Positions 1-6,611 of a DNA stretch of 16,899 nt are shown here, one piece after another. The stretch covers positions 1 to 16,899 of the forward strand of contig JAEDLP010000029.1 in assembly GCA_016295225.1 (NCBI GenBank). The letters are read 5' to 3'. The notes under the pieces are model-generated. The model ran no database searches and had not been told where the DNA came from. It was given only the letters and a program-made list of their open reading frames with translations. Source of the DNA: Oscillospiraceae bacterium (GTDB taxonomy: Bacteria; Bacillota; Clostridia; Oscillospirales; Oscillospiraceae). The translations under genes and the position numbers were made by a program. Numbering within the stretch: the stretch's first letter is position 1; each line of letters begins with the position of its first letter.

Positions 1-60
1 GGCAGGGTTCTGGGCACCTATGAATTTTTCTGCGGCACCTCTACCTCTTTCCGCGAATAG
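1..60 (+). CDS. Possible C-terminal end of an upstream gene (partial)
   Basis: Frame 1 is open from the window edge to a TAG at 58-60 and reads GRVLGTYEFFCGTSTSFRE. The stop falls just before the ribosome site of the PadR gene, 15 bases upstream of its ATG, as expected for the end of an upstream gene in the same operon. Only 19 residues are visible and no family can be recognised. A second frame is also open here, so this may be non-coding. Confidence 0.3.
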   Translation, partial: GRVLGTYEFFCGTSTSFRE

Positions 61-75
61 AAAGGAGACTCTTCC

Positions 76-402
76 ATGGAACGCAAGAAACCTTTAGAGC
101 ACACGTCCCTGCTGGTCCTGTCCCTGCTGGCCGACCGGGACCTGTACGGCTATCAGATGATCACCGAGCTGGAGCGCCGCTCGGACCAAACCTTTCACAT
201 GAAGGAGGGCACCCTCTACCCCGTTCTGAAAAAGCTGGAGAACGCCGGGGCCGTGACCTCCTACGAGGCCGACGCCAACGGCCGCACCCGGAAATACTAC
301 CACATCACCCGCTCCGGCCTGAAGCATCTGGCCGAGGAGAAGGAGGCCTGGGCGCGCTACGCCCACGGGGTCAACTCCGTCCTGGGGATTGTGACGGGGT
401 GA
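76..402 (+). CDS. PadR-family transcriptional regulator
   Basis: A 108-residue winged helix-turn-helix protein of the PadR family, which are usually small dimeric repressors released by a ligand or stress. The N-terminal helix and HTH contain YGYQMITELERRS (about residues 24-36), followed by the family signature GTLYPVLKKLENAG (45-58). The wing is RTRKYYHITRSG (70-81). The C-terminal dimerisation helix is short, as in the compact PadR subgroup. The start is supported by AAAGGAG at 61-67, eight bases before the ATG. The gene is followed directly by an intrinsic terminator. No transporter or membrane gene, the common PadR partner, follows it, so its target is probably upstream of the window or elsewhere. 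The effector is unknown. Confidence 0.9.
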   Translation: MERKKPLEHTSLLVLSLLADRDLYGYQMITELERRSDQTFHMKEGTLYPVLKKLENAGAVTSYEADANGRTRKYYHITRSGLKHLAEEKEAWARYAHGVNSVLGIVTG

Positions 403-433
403 CCGCCATGGTCTGGGCCACGCAGCAAAAAGG

Positions 434-453
434 GACGGCTTTCGCCGTCTTTT
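434..453 (+). terminator. Rho-independent terminator after the PadR gene
   Basis: The stem GACGGC (434-439) and GCCGTC (444-449) closes a TTTC loop and is followed by TTTT, with an A-run (427-431) upstream. It lies about 30 bases after the PadR stop and faces a minus-strand terminator 11 bases further on. Confidence 0.6.
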
Positions 454-463
454 CCGTTTGTCC

Positions 464-493
464 AAAAAAACGGCTGCCATTCATGGGCTGCCG
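464..493 (-). terminator. Rho-independent terminator of a minus-strand unit
   Basis: Read on the minus strand, CGGCAGCCCAT (493-483) and ATGGCAGCCG (480-471) form a hairpin with one mismatch and one bulge. It is followed directly by seven Ts (470-464). The stop codon of the 42-codon minus-strand ORF (483-481) lies at the apex of the hairpin. This arrangement implies that a transcript enters from the AT-rich region on the right. Confidence 0.55.
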
Positions 494-609
494 GGATACC
501 CGCCCTGGATGAGCTCCGGGGGGGCGTCCAGGTTCAGATCCACCAGCTGGAAGCAGGTACCCCCTATTTCACGAAAGTTATCCGTCTTTTTCTTCGACTT
601 TTTTGACAT
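481..609 (-). CDS. Small hypothetical protein, 42 aa, unrecognised
   Basis: A short minus-strand ORF from ATG (609-607) to TGA (483-481). It encodes a lysine-rich N-terminus (MSKKSKKKTDNFRE) followed by GGTCFQLVDLNLDAPPEL and the tail IQGGYPGSP. The second half uses the GC-ending codons typical of the neighbouring genes (CTG, GTG, GAC, GCC, CTC, ATC), which chance intergenic DNA would not be expected to do. The ORF ends inside its own terminator hairpin. Against it, no clear Shine-Dalgarno sequence precedes the ATG, the N-terminal codons are A-rich, and I do not recognise a family. It may be a genuine small protein, or the surviving 3' end of a decayed gene. There is an in-frame stop at 615-613. 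A weak promoter (CTGACA at 687-682, 17-base spacer, AAGAAT at 664-659) lies upstream. Confidence 0.35.
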   Translation of the reverse strand: MSKKSKKKTDNFREIGGTCFQLVDLNLDAPPELIQGGYPGSP

Positions 610-770
610 AAATCACGTCATTTGTGCGTAGAGAAAGTATTTTTGTACATTTTTTTACATTCTTTATTGTTTCTTCAAGAATGTCAGCATTTTGAGTATA
701 TAATTCTTAATTTATGCTTGTTTCTACAGATTTTTACGTAGTTTTTTGTACGTTTTCCCCGTTTCCCCTC
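585..770. other. AT-rich intergenic region with phased T-tracts
   Basis: This stretch is far richer in A and T than the surrounding GC-rich genes. T-runs start at 640, 650, 731, 742, 753 and 762, so within each cluster they are about one helical turn apart, the arrangement that bends DNA. A repeated unit, T5-6 followed by GTAC or ACGT, occurs at 640-660 and 731-756. The second cluster ends just upstream of the -35 element of the hydrogenase promoter. No convincing gene beyond the 42-codon ORF was seen here. Confidence 0.5.
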
Positions 771-772
771 GA

Positions 773-801
773 TTGACAAACGACGGATTTGGGGGTAAGA
801 T
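773..801 (+). promoter_or_regulatory. Sigma-A promoter of the hydrogenase operon
   Basis: A perfect -35 box TTGACA (773-778), a 17-base spacer and the -10 box TAAGAT (796-801). Transcription should start near 807-809, inside the Rex operator, leaving an untranslated leader of about 218 bases before hydC. Confidence 0.8.
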
Positions 802-805
802 GTAG

Positions 806-823
806 TTGTTAAAATTTTAACAT
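806..823. promoter_or_regulatory. Rex operator (redox-sensing repressor site)
   Basis: TTGTTAAAATTTTAACAT matches the Rex consensus TTGTTAANNNNTTAACAA at all but the last specified base. Its core, 807-822, is a perfect 16-base palindrome. It starts four bases after the -10 box and spans the predicted transcription start, so a bound repressor would block initiation. Rex is known to bind such sites when NADH is low and to leave when NADH rises. The rex gene is not in the window. Confidence 0.85.
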
Positions 824-1025
824 CTGGATAGTAGGAATATCCAGGGATGCAGGAACCCTTCCCTCATTTTGCATTTCTCTCAATCTGGGCACTGGGTGAA
901 CTTTTTCCATCTGAATTCCCCTCCTTCCTCCTGAGTTGTTCCTCCTGTCCGCGCTTGCATACCTGCTTCCCCGGAGCTCGCTCCGGGGATAAGAATATGC
1001 AAACTACTGTAAAGGAGAGAGCCTT
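824..1025 (+). promoter_or_regulatory. Long structured 5' leader of the hydrogenase operon
   Basis: The leader begins with a 7-bp hairpin, CTGGATA (824-830) with TATCCAG (838-844). It ends with an 8-bp hairpin CCCCGGAG (969-976) and CTCCGGGG (981-988) around a CTCG loop, 22 bases before the ribosome site. Between them is a pyrimidine-rich stretch with CTCCTT at 921-926 and further CCTCCT motifs that could pair with the AAAGGAG ribosome site at 1011-1017. Neither hairpin has a T-run, so they are not terminators. No known riboswitch class was recognised. Confidence 0.45.
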
Positions 1026-1556
1026 ATGAGTCCGAAACACACGACCTGCGAATGCGATCACGGCAGCGAGTTTGATCAGATCGCGCAGGTAATCGAGCAG
1101 TACAAAGAAAAGGAAGGCGCTCTGATCATGGTCCTCCACGCAGCCCAGGAGATTTATGGTTATCTCCCCATGGAGGTCCAGCGATTCGTCGCCGACGGCA
1201 TGAACCTGCCCATTTCTGAGGTCAGCGGCGTTGTGAGCTTCTATTCCTTCTTCTCCACCCAGAAGCGCGGCAAGCACACCATCCGCATGTGCCAGGGTAC
1301 TGCTTGCTATGTCAGAGGCGGCAAGAAAGTGGTTGACGCCATCAAGAAGGAGCTGAACGTGGAAGTGGGCGGTACCACGGAAGACGGTCAGTTCACCTTC
1401 GAGATCGCCCGCTGCATCGGCGCCTGCGGTCTGGCCCCGGCCATGATGGTGGATGATGACGTTTACAAGCAGGTGACCCCTGCAAAGCTCAGAGGTATTC
1501 TGGCTCTGTATGCCGACGCCCCTGAGGCAGCCGCTGGAGGAGGTGCTGGAGCATGA
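1026..1556 (+). CDS. hydC: [FeFe] hydrogenase gamma subunit, NuoE-like [2Fe-2S] protein
   Basis: A 176-residue homologue of complex I NuoE (24-kDa subunit) and of HydC in trimeric NADH-linked [FeFe] hydrogenases. An N-terminal helical bundle (about 15-80, with LHAAQEIYGYLP and VSGVVSFYSFF) precedes a thioredoxin-like domain. That domain holds the [2Fe-2S] ligands C89 and C94 (MCQGTAC) and C130 and C134 (CIGAC), spaced as usual. The cluster relays electrons next to the flavin of the NuoF-like partner in the cytoplasm. The N-terminal CxC (C8, C10) is not part of the family motif. The tail is a short Ala/Gly stretch. The start is set by AAAGGAG at 1011-1017, eight bases from the ATG. The stop overlaps the hydB start (ATGA), indicating translational coupling. 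Transcription is expected to be controlled by Rex. Confidence 0.92.
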   Translation: MSPKHTTCECDHGSEFDQIAQVIEQYKEKEGALIMVLHAAQEIYGYLPMEVQRFVADGMNLPISEVSGVVSFYSFFSTQKRGKHTIRMCQGTACYVRGGKKVVDAIKKELNVEVGGTTEDGQFTFEIARCIGACGLAPAMMVDDDVYKQVTPAKLRGILALYADAPEAAAGGGAGA

Positions 1557-4500
1557 TTAAAAGTATTGCTGACCTTCAGAGCATGAAGGAACTTTACCAG
1601 GAGAAGATGGGTCAGTACAAACATCTTGCCATGGTATGTTACGGCACCGGCTGTATGTCTTCCGGCTGCAAGGACGTCCGCGACGCCCTGGTGGAAGAGC
1701 TGGAAAAGGCCGGTCTCACCAACGATGTTGCCGTCATCGAGCGCGGCTGCATGGGCACCTGCGCCGTGGGCCCCGTGGTCTACGTCCTGCCCGACGAAAC
1801 CTACTACACCGAAATGACCCCCGACCGCGTGAGAGATGTGGTGAAGAAGCACTTCATCGGCGGCGAGCCCGTCATTGACTATACCTTCTACGACAGCATC
1901 CAGAAGAAGCGCGTGGCCAACATCCACGACGTGGCCTTCTTCCGGGATCAGGTCCGTATCGCTCTGCGCAACTGCGGCCTGATCGACGTCAACTGCATCA
2001 ACAGCTACGTGGCCAAGGACGGCTACCTGGCTCTGGCCCGCATCCTGGAAAAGGGCGACCGCATGGAAGTCATCGAGGAGCTGAAGAAGTCCGGTCTGAG
2101 AGGCCGCGGCGGCGCTGGCTTCCCCGCCGGCGTCAAGTGGGAGGCCGCCTACAACCAGCCCGGTGACGAAAAGTACATCATCTGCAACGCCGACGAAGGC
2201 GACCCCGGCGCATTCATGGACCGCTCCGTCTTCGAGGGCGACCCCCACAGCGTCATCGAGGGTATGCTCATCGGCGGCTATGCCATCGGCGCCCAGCACG
2301 GCGTGGTCTACATCCGGGCAGAGTACCCCATCGCCGTGGAACGCCTCCAGGCAGCCCTGGAGATGGCACGGGAAGAGGGCATCCTGGGTCAGGATATCTT
2401 CGGCTCCGGCTTCAACTTTGATATCGAGATCCGCATCGGCGCAGGCGCCTTCGTCTGCGGCGAGGAAACTGCCCTGATGGCCTCCGTGGAAGGCAAGCGC
2501 GGCGAACCCCGTCAGAAGCCCCCCTTCCCCTTCCAGAGCGGCCTGTTCGGCAAGCCCACCATCATCAACAATGTGGAGACCCTGGCCACCGTCCCCGCCA
2601 TCATGCTCAACGGCGCAGACTGGTTCCGTCAGTTCGGCACCGAGCAGAGCCCCGGCACCAAGGTCTTCGCCCTCTCCGGCAACATCATCAACACCGGCCT
2701 GGTGGAAGTCCCCATGGGCACTCCCCTGTCCGAGGTCATTTACTCCATCGGCGGCGGCATCCCCAACGGCAAGAAGTTCAAGTCCGCCCAGACCGGCGGT
2801 CCCTCCGGCGGCTGTATCACCGCCGAGAACATCAACACCCCCCTGGACTATGAGTCCCTGGCAGCCCTGGGCTCCATCGTGGGCTCCGGCGGCCTGATCG
2901 TCATGGACGAGGACACCTGCATGGTGGACACCGCCCGCTTCTATCTGGACTTCATCCAGGAGGAATCCTGCGGTAAATGTACCGCCTGCCGCATCGGCAC
3001 CAAGCGGATGCTGGAGATCCTCAACCGCATCGTGGCCGGCGAGGGCAAGCCCGGCGACATCGAGACCCTGGAGCACCTGGGCGCCGTCATCAAGGACACC
3101 GCCATGTGCGGACTGGGCCAGACCGCACCCAACCCCGTGCTGTCCACCATCAAGTACTTCCGCAAGGAGTATGAAGAGCACATCGTGGAGAAGCTCTGTA
3201 CCGCCGGCGTCTGCGGCGATCTGGTCTCCAGCCCCTGCGAGAACACCTGCCCCGCCGGCATCAACATCCCCGGCTACATGAGCCTCATCGCCACCGGCGA
3301 TTACATGGGCGCCGCCCGCATCATGCTCCGGGACAACCCCTTCTCCGGCATCTGCGGCCGTGTCTGCACCCATCCCTGCGAGAGTCGCTGCCGCCGCGGC
3401 AGCGTGGACGAGGCCATGAATATCTGCGAGCTGAAGCGCTTCGCCACCGACTGGGCTTACGAGCACAACTTCCCCTCCGACGAGGACCTGAAGCCCGTGG
3501 CCAAGCTGGATAAGAACGTGGCCATCATCGGTTCCGGCCCCTCCGGCCTGACCTGCGCCTACTATCTGGCCCGCCTGGGCTACCACGTGGACGTCTACGA
3601 GGCAGAGGACCGCGCCGGCGGCATCATGACCTACGGCATCCCCGACTATCGCCTGCCCCTGAACATCATCGAGCGGGAGATCGGCAACATCAAGAAGACC
3701 GGCGTCAACATCATCCTGAACACCAAGGTGGGCGTGGACGTCTCCTTCCGTGCCCTGCGTGAGAACTACGACGCCATGTTCATCGCCATCGGCGCCCAGA
3801 AGACCCTCCGCCTGGACATCCCCGGCGAGGACCTGGACGGCGTCTACCACGGCCTGGACTTCCTGAAGCGAGTCATCATGAAGAACGACCTGGACTTCAC
3901 CGGCAAGAAGGTGGCCGTTATCGGCGGCGGCAACACCGCCATCGACTCCGCCCGTACCGCCGTCCGTCTGGGGGCCAAGGAAGTGGTCATGCTCTACCGC
4001 CGCACCATGGAAGACATGCCCGCTGACAAGATCGAGATCCGCGACGCACTGGAAGAGGGCGTTGAGATCCGTACCCTGGTCAACCCCACCGACTTCATCG
4101 GCATCGGCGGCAAGCTCAGCAGCATCTGCCTCATGAAGCAGAAGCTGGGCCAGTTCGACAGCTCCGGCCGCCGCAAGGCCGTGGCCAGCGGCGAGAGCTA
4201 TGTGGAGGAATTCGATATCGCCATCCCCGCCATCTCTCAGACCCCCGACACCGCCTTTATCAAGGGCTCCATCCGCCTGAACGGCGACCGCGTGGTGGCT
4301 GACCACTACACCCAGGCAACTTCTATGCCCGGCGTCTTCGTGGGCGGCGACGCACACCGCGGCCCCAAGGATATCGTCAACGCCGTGCACGAGGCCAAGG
4401 TGGCCGCATCCGGCATCGACAAGTATCTGGGCGGCTCCGGCGAGCTGGCCAAGGGCTTTGAACAGGAGATCACCGATTATCACATTGAAGGCGACATTGT

Positions 4501-4636
4501 CCCGCATAACCGCTTCCTGACCAGACAGCTCGAAGCGGAAGAAGCAGTGGGCAGCTTCTGCGAGCGTAACCTGGGCATGCATGAGCTGGACGCCCGTGCT
4601 GAGGCAAGCCGCTGCCTGCGCTGCGACAGGAGGTAA
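1553..4636 (+). CDS. hydB: Hydrogenase beta subunit: NuoF-like protein fused to a GltD/NfnB-like NAD(P)H module
   Basis: A 1027-residue flavo-iron-sulfur protein. Domains in order: (1) a thioredoxin-like [2Fe-2S] domain (about 20-105) with C29, C34, C66 and C70. (2) A NuoF body (about 130-545) with the FMN/NADH motif GRGGAGFPAGVKW (184-196), NADEGDPGAF, GAGAFVCGEETAL from 296, an SLBB-type region, and the [4Fe-4S] ligands C473, C476, C479 and C519. (3) In place of the usual C-terminal 2[4Fe-4S] ferredoxin domain, a complete GltD/NfnB-like module. Its cysteine-rich helical part has C549, C556, C562, C566, C601, C605, C609 and C613. An FAD fold starts VAIIGSGPSG (656-665), and a second dinucleotide fold starts VAVIGGGNTA (787-796). 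LYRRTMEDMPA (814-824) is the arginine-rich motif linked to NADP(H) in GltD. The C-terminus is RCLRC. HydB normally oxidises NADH and passes electrons to HydA. The extra module suggests a second pyridine-nucleotide site. It overlaps hydC by four bases, and hydA follows five bases later. Confidence 0.9.
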   Translation: MIKSIADLQSMKELYQEKMGQYKHLAMVCYGTGCMSSGCKDVRDALVEELEKAGLTNDVAVIERGCMGTCAVGPVVYVLPDETYYTEMTPDRVRDVVKKHFIGGEPVIDYTFYDSIQKKRVANIHDVAFFRDQVRIALRNCGLIDVNCINSYVAKDGYLALARILEKGDRMEVIEELKKSGLRGRGGAGFPAGVKWEAAYNQPGDEKYIICNADEGDPGAFMDRSVFEGDPHSVIEGMLIGGYAIGAQHGVVYIRAEYPIAVERLQAALEMAREEGILGQDIFGSGFNFDIEIRIGAGAFVCGEETALMASVEGKRGEPRQKPPFPFQSGLFGKPTIINNVETLATVPAIMLNGADWFRQFGTEQSPGTKVFALSGNIINTGLVEVPMGTPLSEVIYSIGGGIPNGKKFKSAQTGGPSGGCITAENINTPLDYESLAALGSIVGSGGLIVMDEDTCMVDTARFYLDFIQEESCGKCTACRIGTKRMLEILNRIVAGEGKPGDIETLEHLGAVIKDTAMCGLGQTAPNPVLSTIKYFRKEYEEHIVEKLCTAGVCGDLVSSPCENTCPAGINIPGYMSLIATGDYMGAARIMLRDNPFSGICGRVCTHPCESRCRRGSVDEAMNICELKRFATDWAYEHNFPSDEDLKPVAKLDKNVAIIGSGPSGLTCAYYLARLGYHVDVYEAEDRAGGIMTYGIPDYRLPLNIIEREIGNIKKTGVNIILNTKVGVDVSFRALRENYDAMFIAIGAQKTLRLDIPGEDLDGVYHGLDFLKRVIMKNDLDFTGKKVAVIGGGNTAIDSARTAVRLGAKEVVMLYRRTMEDMPADKIEIRDALEEGVEIRTLVNPTDFIGIGGKLSSICLMKQKLGQFDSSGRRKAVASGESYVEEFDIAIPAISQTPDTAFIKGSIRLNGDRVVADHYTQATSMPGVFVGGDAHRGPKDIVNAVHEAKVAASGIDKYLGGSGELAKGFEQEITDYHIEGDIVPHNRFLTRQLEAEEAVGSFCERNLGMHELDARAEASRCLRCDRR

Positions 4637-4641
4637 GTGAA

Positions 4642-6459
4642 ATGGCAGATATTAAACTCACGATCAATGGGAAGGAATGTATCGCGCCGGCGGGCAGCAC
4701 CATCCTGCAGGCCGCCGAGCTCAACGGCATTCACATCCCCAAGCTGTGCTATCTGGAGGGCATCAACAAGTATGGCGCCTGCCGCATCTGCGTGGTAGAG
4801 CAGGTCAGCCCTCCCGCCAAGAATCTCCAGGCCTCCTGTATGGTGGAGGCCAAGAACGGCATGGTCATCGAGACCAACAACGCCCGGGTCCAGGACGCCC
4901 GCAAGACCATGTATCAGCTGCTTCTGTCCAACCACGACAAGAAGTGCCTGACCTGCGCCCGGAACCAGGACTGCGAGCTGCAGGCCCTGGGCCGCGAGCT
5001 GGGCGTGGAGGACTCCCCCTACGAGGGCGAGCGCAGACTGCAGCCCATCGACGTCAGCGAGTCCCTCACCCGTGACCCCAACAAGTGCATTCTGTGCCGC
5101 CGCTGCGTCAACGTCTGCAAGAACATTCAGACGACCTCCATCCTCACCGCTGAGAACCGCGGCTTCGACACCGTGATCACCCCCGGCCTGGGCCTGTCCA
5201 TCGGCAACACCGCCTGCACCTTCTGCGGACAGTGCGTGGTGGTCTGCCCCGTGGGCGCTCTGAAGGAGACCAGCCACAAGGACCGTGTCCTGAATGCCCT
5301 GAACGACCCCAACAAGTATGTGGTGGTCCAGCCCGCCCCCGCTGTCCGCGTGGGCATCGGCGAGTGCTTTGGCCTGCCCGCCGGCTCCTGCGAGACCGGC
5401 AAGCTGGCTGCCGCTCTGCGCCGCATGGGCTTCGACGACGTCTTTGACACCAACTGGGGCGCTGACCTGACCATCATGGAAGAGGGCACCGAGTTCCTGA
5501 AGCGTTTCCGTGCTGTTGTGACCGGCGGCGTGGCCACCCTGCCTATGATGACCTCCTGCTCCCCCGGCTGGATCCAGTTCATCGAGCACAACTATCCCAC
5601 CGAGCTGGATCACCTGTCCTCCTGCAAGTCTCCCCACCAGATGTTCGGCGCGGTCATCAAGAGCTACTACGCCAAGAAGCTGGGCAAGAAGCCCGAGGAT
5701 ATGTACGTGGTCTCCGTCATGCCCTGCACCGCCAAGAAGACCGAGTGCGCCCGTCCCGAGATGATGAACGACGGCGTGCCCAATGTGGATGCCGTCATCA
5801 CCACCCGTGAGTTGGGCGACCTGATCAAGACCATGGGCATCGACTTCCTGTCCCTGCCCGAGGAGGAGTTCGACGCACCTCTGGGCTTCTCCACCGGCGC
5901 AGCCGACATTTTCGGCGTCACCGGCGGCGTGATGGAAGCTGCCCTGCGCACCGTCTACGAGATCATCACCGGCCGTGAGCTGCCCTTCGAAAACCTCCAC
6001 GTCACCCCCATTGTGGGTCTGGATCAGATCCGCGAGGCCACCATCAAGCTGGAGGACGTGAAGCCCGAGTGGAAAGCCGCCGAGGGCTTTGAGGTCAAGA
6101 TCGCCGTCACCAGCGGCTATGCCGGCGCAAGAAAACTCATGGATCAGGTCCGAGCAGGCACCTCTCCCTACCACTTCATCGAGGTCATGGGTTGTCCCGG
6201 CGGCTGCATCACCGGCGGCGGCCAGCCCAGGCCCAAGCAGGATATCAACACCGTCCGCCAGAAGAGACTGGAAGCCATCTACGGCGAGGACGAGCGCAAG
6301 CTGGTCCGCAAGTCCCACGAGAACAAGTCCCTTCTGGAGTTCTACAAGGAGTGGGGCGAGCCCGGCGGCCACGCATCTCACAAGTATCTCCACACCCACT
6401 ACGTCCAGCGCGGTATGTACAACGAACTCACCACCGAAAACTTCGTGGTAGAAAAGTAA
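4642..6459 (+). CDS. hydA: [FeFe] hydrogenase catalytic subunit (H-cluster protein)
   Basis: A 605-residue cytoplasmic enzyme catalysing 2H+ + 2e- to H2. The N-terminal [2Fe-2S] domain has C36, C47, C50 and C66. A His-Cys3 [4Fe-4S] site follows (H98, C102, C105, C111), then a 2[4Fe-4S] ferredoxin domain (C149, C152, C155, C159; C192, C195, C198, C202). The catalytic domain starts near residue 225 and holds the three H-cluster signatures: TSCSPGW with C306, VMPCTAKKTE with C362, and EVMGCPGGCITGGGQP with C518 and C522. L2 and L3 are canonical. L1 has Ser307 where single-subunit enzymes have a second Cys. The C-terminal SHENKSLLEFYKEW is typical. There is no extra C-terminal domain. AGGAGG lies eight bases before the ATG. 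The arrangement with hydC and hydB matches NADH-dependent, often electron-bifurcating, multisubunit (A3-type) hydrogenases. The maturases HydEFG are not in the window. Confidence 0.95.
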   Translation: MADIKLTINGKECIAPAGSTILQAAELNGIHIPKLCYLEGINKYGACRICVVEQVSPPAKNLQASCMVEAKNGMVIETNNARVQDARKTMYQLLLSNHDKKCLTCARNQDCELQALGRELGVEDSPYEGERRLQPIDVSESLTRDPNKCILCRRCVNVCKNIQTTSILTAENRGFDTVITPGLGLSIGNTACTFCGQCVVVCPVGALKETSHKDRVLNALNDPNKYVVVQPAPAVRVGIGECFGLPAGSCETGKLAAALRRMGFDDVFDTNWGADLTIMEEGTEFLKRFRAVVTGGVATLPMMTSCSPGWIQFIEHNYPTELDHLSSCKSPHQMFGAVIKSYYAKKLGKKPEDMYVVSVMPCTAKKTECARPEMMNDGVPNVDAVITTRELGDLIKTMGIDFLSLPEEEFDAPLGFSTGAADIFGVTGGVMEAALRTVYEIITGRELPFENLHVTPIVGLDQIREATIKLEDVKPEWKAAEGFEVKIAVTSGYAGARKLMDQVRAGTSPYHFIEVMGCPGGCITGGGQPRPKQDINTVRQKRLEAIYGEDERKLVRKSHENKSLLEFYKEWGEPGGHASHKYLHTHYVQRGMYNELTTENFVVEK

Positions 6460-6478
6460 TCCCCCGTCCTTGGATGCC

Positions 6479-6512
6479 AAAAGGAGCGAGACAGCAGTCT
6501 CGCTCCTTTTTT
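6479..6512 (+). terminator. Rho-independent terminator of the hydrogenase operon
   Basis: A perfect 10-bp stem, GGAGCGAGAC (6483-6492) and GTCTCGCTCC (6497-6506), with an AGCA loop and six Ts (6507-6512). It starts about 20 bases after the hydA stop. Confidence 0.92.
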
Positions 6513-6536
6513 GCCCTTGTCCGGGCCTGTATCGCC

Positions 6537-6565
6537 TTGCATCGACTCTGCCAGTATGCTATAAT
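6537..6565 (+). promoter_or_regulatory. Extended -10 promoter for the acyltransferase gene
   Basis: The -10 box TATAAT (6560-6565) is perfect and preceded by TGC, giving the extended -10 TGCTATAAT. The -35 element TTGCAT (6537-6542) is weak, with a 17-base spacer. Transcription should start near 6572, about 40 bases before the ATG. The element sits between the hydA terminator and the next gene, so that gene is a separate unit. Confidence 0.75.
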
Positions 6566-6611
6566 ACCCGAACGAACTCGAACAACAAGCGCCGAAGGGA
6601 GGTTCCAGCCC

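Noticed and set aside
699..704. TATAAT on the plus strand as a second hydrogenase promoter
   Set aside because: No acceptable -35 box lies 16-18 bases upstream. In this AT-rich stretch the hexamer is expected by chance.
847..1029. A 60-codon plus-strand ORF in the hydrogenase leader, overlapping the hydC start
   Set aside because: It has no ribosome site, its codon use is unlike the neighbouring genes, and it has no recognisable motif. It lies in a pyrimidine-rich leader, so open frame length here is weak evidence.
1463..4582. A 1039-residue open frame on the minus strand opposite hydC and hydB
   Set aside because: It is the complement of highly biased GC-ending codons in a gene with clear cofactor motifs. 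The translation is Ala/Gly/Val/Asp/His-rich low-complexity sequence without domains, and it lacks a ribosome site.
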